A stretch of 8,702 nt of DNA from Myxococcales bacterium (GTDB taxonomy: Bacteria > Myxococcota > Polyangia > Fen-1088): positions 1-8,702 of the forward strand of contig PMCR01000271.1 of NCBI GenBank assembly GCA_003155465.1. The letters run 5' to 3'. Positions 6,780-8,702 of this stretch are shown here, in pieces; positions within the stretch are counted from its first letter, which is position 1, and every line of letters begins with the position of its first letter. The notes below the pieces were generated by a model, which worked only from the letters and a program-made list of their open reading frames with translations, made no database searches and was not told the DNA's origin. The translations under genes were made by a program, and so were the position numbers.

Positions 6780-7801
6780 CATCGAAGGTGTCGTACTACT
6801 ACGAGATGAGCGGCAAGCTCCGCCCGCGGCATGCCGCGCCCAAGGTTTGGAACTACGTGAAGTACCGCTGCCTAACCAGGCAGGCGATGACATCCATACG
6901 CAGGTGCACGCCCCAGATCGCCCATCTGGTGGTTACCAAACGCTGCAATCTGAATTGCGGATACTGCGTTGCTGGCCATTTCGTCAACAAGCAGGGAATG
7001 GAGTGGCGCGAAAGCGAGGCGACGCTTGGGAAGGTGAGGCGCCTGTTCTCCAACCCGCTGCTTGAAAATTGCCTGCTAGTCGACTTGCAGGGCGGAGAGC
7101 CGCTGATGGTCGATGAGCTTGAAGCCATCGTCTCCTATCTGGTTGAACGCGGGAACATCGTCAATCTTTCCACGAACGGCCTGCTGCTGGCAGACCGCAT
7201 TGCCGGATTGCAACGCGCCGGTATCTCCAGAATCAACGTCTCTTTGTACGATGCAAATCGAGAAACCATGGAACGTGATCTCTCGAAGATCAACCAGGTC
7301 TTCCCGGTCCATATGAGCCTTGTGCTGCTGCGCAGTCAGGTGGAGAAGGATCAGGATGAGCTGCTCAGGGCGGCGCGCTTTGTCCGGGCCGCGGGATGCC
7401 GCAGCCTTCGTTTCTGGATCTATCGTCCCATGGGTCTAGACCCAAGACCGGATGAAATCATCGACGATGCGCTTCCTGCCTATCTGGAATTCCGCAGGCG
7501 AATTGACGACGCCCTTCCCGGCTATTGCCTTTGGCCAGCTGCTATCCAGAAGGGGACGTTCAGGAAGCTTTGTCCGCAGTTGTGGCAGCGTATCAGCTGT
7601 GATGTCGAGGGGAATATGGGGATCTGTTGCGGCAGCGATATGATGTTGCAGGGCCCCAACAGCAATCTGTTTGGCGGCGAGCCTGACCTTGTGTTTAACC
7701 ACCCAACGCTCGTAACTATGCGTCGGCAGCTGCTAGAGCCCGGAGCTGACCCGCCGGATATCTGCAAGACCTGCAATCTGCTGGGCGAACCGGGCTGGTA
7801 G
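6776..7801 (+). CDS. Radical SAM protein with SPASM-like C-terminal cysteines
   Basis: A 341-residue radical SAM enzyme. The cluster motif CNLNCGYC (Cys57, Cys61, Cys64) follows the usual hydrophobic strand (HLVVTKR). LQGGEPL near 103-109 is the SAM-contacting GGE motif and LSTNGLLL near 130 is the next conserved strand. The C-terminal part has seven or more cysteines, including CPQLW, CDVEGNMGICCG and CKTC. This resembles a SPASM-type auxiliary cluster domain, although the D-G-x-V element is changed to VEGNMG. An N-terminal segment with PKVWNYVKYR is similar in style to radical SAM enzymes found beside glycan or lipid genes. The start at ATG 6776 overlaps the YfhO stop (ATGA), so translation is probably coupled. 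A longer in-frame start at 6743 lies inside yfhO and is less likely. The reaction is unknown, and no precursor peptide gene is seen nearby. Confidence 0.85.
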   Translation: MTSKVSYYYEMSGKLRPRHAAPKVWNYVKYRCLTRQAMTSIRRCTPQIAHLVVTKRCNLNCGYCVAGHFVNKQGMEWRESEATLGKVRRLFSNPLLENCLLVDLQGGEPLMVDELEAIVSYLVERGNIVNLSTNGLLLADRIAGLQRAGISRINVSLYDANRETMERDLSKINQVFPVHMSLVLLRSQVEKDQDELLRAARFVRAAGCRSLRFWIYRPMGLDPRPDEIIDDALPAYLEFRRRIDDALPGYCLWPAAIQKGTFRKLCPQLWQRISCDVEGNMGICCGSDMMLQGPNSNLFGGEPDLVFNHPTLVTMRRQLLEPGADPPDICKTCNLLGEPGW

Positions 7802-7837
7802 CGAACCCTTCCAGAGTTCCCATATCACCCATATCAA

Positions 7838-8702
7838 TCAACGGTGTGCCTTGCGACGGTTGCGTCGGGCGCCCAGCGCCAGCAACACGCCGACCCCGAA
7901 AACCACGTAGCCCGACAACCCGGTGCCACGACCTGCGATCTGGCAGGACGAGCCGCCCGAGGTAGTGCTTGCAGTGTTGGGTGCAGTGGCTGCGCCGGTT
8001 GATCCAGCCACGGCCGAGGTGTCATGCGAAGCCACCGCTGAGGTGTTTCCCGCCGCACCGGGGTTGCCGCCAGTACCAGGGTTGCCGCCTGTACTAGGGC
8101 TGCCGCCCGTACCAGGGACACCGCCCGTACCGGGGTTGCCCGCCGACCCGGGGCTCCCCCCCGCGACCGTATTCCCCCCTACGCCAGTGCTTGCCCCTGG
8201 ACCCGTCTTTCCTCCCGCGCCCGTATTCCCCCCAACGCCCGTATTCCCCCCTGCGCCAGTGCCCGAATTCCCTCCCGCGCCTCCGGTGACGACCACGCCC
8301 GAGTCCTTGGGGACGACTGCGCCACCGTCCCCAGTAACGACGCTAGCGTCCTTGGGCACGACCACGCTGGCATCCGTCCTGCCGACTACGCCACCATCCG
8401 GACCGCCAGCGGGCAAAGCAGGGGGATCAGTGCGAAACGGCGACGCAGGCAGCGCAGGCGTGCCCTTGTTGTAGAGGCTGGCCGTCGGATTGCCGGCCCA
8501 GCAATAGCGCGCGTTCTTCGGCGCCGTTACCGAGGAGGCGGAGACGAGGATGGTCGAATCGTCCTGGATGGCGGCGGTCGCGGTCACGTAGTTGCCGTCG
8601 GCGCCAGCAATCTCGAACCCGGTTCCGGTGCCTGTCTTGAACGCCAAACCGGTCTCCACATGGGTGAAGTACAGGCGTATGGAGCTGCCTTCGATCGCCA
8701 TG
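7838..8702 (-). CDS. Sialate O-acetylesterase-like protein, C-terminal part, with MYXO-CTERM-like anchor (partial)
   Basis: The frame is open to the right edge; the Met at 8701 is probably internal, so the gene is 5'-partial. The first 90 or so residues match the C-terminal beta domain of sialate O-acetylesterase-type SGNH sugar esterases: IRLYFTHVETGLAF, GFEIAGADGNYVTATA, ARYCWAGNPTASLYN, then LPASPFRTD. The catalytic domain lies outside the window. A linker then follows: first a Val/Asp/Lys/Pro stretch (DASVVVPKDASVV), then a long Gly/Thr/Asn/Pro hexapeptide-repeat region. The end has one Cys (34 residues from the C terminus), a hydrophobic helix (YVVFGVGVLLALG) and RRNRRK. This layout matches MYXO-CTERM sorting tails, which myxosortases process for cell-surface attachment. 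The expected role is removing O-acetyl groups from extracellular glycans while tethered to the surface. It converges on the radical SAM gene, 36 bases away. Confidence 0.8.
   Translation of the reverse strand, partial: MAIEGSSIRLYFTHVETGLAFKTGTGTGFEIAGADGNYVTATAAIQDDSTILVSASSVTAPKNARYCWAGNPTASLYNKGTPALPASPFRTDPPALPAGGPDGGVVGRTDASVVVPKDASVVTGDGGAVVPKDSGVVVTGGAGGNSGTGAGGNTGVGGNTGAGGKTGPGASTGVGGNTVAGGSPGSAGNPGTGGVPGTGGSPSTGGNPGTGGNPGAAGNTSAVASHDTSAVAGSTGAATAPNTASTTSGGSSCQIAGRGTGLSGYVVFGVGVLLALGARRNRRKAHR
8071..8271. repeat. 18-bp in-frame tandem repeats encoding a hexapeptide linker
   Basis: The DNA has an 18-base period. Four degenerate copies run from 8071 to about 8143, including cagtaccagggttgccgc, ctgtactagggctgccgc and ccgtaccagggacaccgc. 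Six more run in phase from 8164 to 8271, with 8218-8235 and 8236-8253 differing only in the last two bases. Each unit codes for six residues on the minus strand, of the types PGTGGN/V/S and GGNTGV/A. The period keeps the reading frame, so copy number can change without breaking the protein. The two blocks are offset by one extra codon. Confidence 0.8.

Noticed and set aside
7803..7819. GAACCCT-TCC-AGAGTTC hairpin between the convergent genes as a terminator
   Set aside because: The 7-bp stem has a mismatch, the loop is three bases and no T-run follows on either strand, so it is too weak to list.
8071..8271. Possible CRISPR or intergenic repeat array
   Set aside because: The 18-bp units are contiguous without spacers and keep the reading frame of a coding sequence, so they are a protein linker repeat.

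Overview
The window reads as high-GC DNA from a delta-proteobacterial lineage, most likely Myxococcota. The best clue is the right-edge gene. Its product ends in a long Gly/Thr/Asn/Pro linker, a single Cys, a hydrophobic stretch and an Arg-rich tail, the layout of MYXO-CTERM surface-sorting signals. The neighbouring Val/Asp/Pro/Lys linker style and the high GC fit the same group. This is inference; there is no rRNA or other marker in the window.

Layout from left to right. (1) 1-365, minus: the N-terminal zinc-binding part of an IS91-family transposase, running off the left edge, with no credible start codon; it marks a mobile-element border. (2) 559-3348, minus: a tight four-gene run, read from right to left as an ApaH-like/PPP phosphatase, QueD (queuosine/deazapurine pathway), an endonuclease/exonuclease/phosphatase-fold hydrolase and a calcineurin-type metallophosphoesterase. 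Gaps are 9 and 13 bases and the last junction overlaps by one base, so the genes are very probably co-transcribed. (3) 3349-3442: a divergent control region with a promoter-like pair for the minus-strand operon, a perfect 12-bp palindrome and a small hairpin. (4) 3443-4387, plus: lipoyl synthase lipA. (5) 4458-7801, plus: a YfhO-family multi-spanning membrane protein and a radical SAM/SPASM-type enzyme joined by an ATGA stop/start overlap, in DNA of visibly lower GC than the flanks. (6) 7838-8702, minus: the C-terminal part of a sialate O-acetylesterase-like protein with an 18-bp tandem-repeat linker and the MYXO-CTERM-like tail, convergent with the radical SAM gene.

The sequence suggests three partly independent units. 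The first is a housekeeping or RNA/nucleotide-metabolism operon in which one pterin-type synthase sits among three different phosphoester hydrolases. The second is a lipoate maturation gene. The third is an envelope-glycan-flavoured region (YfhO GT-C-like protein plus radical SAM enzyme, next to a surface-anchored sugar O-acetylesterase). No tRNA, rRNA, CRISPR array or convincing riboswitch was seen. The least explained items are the YfhO/radical SAM pair and the phosphoesterase-QueD operon.
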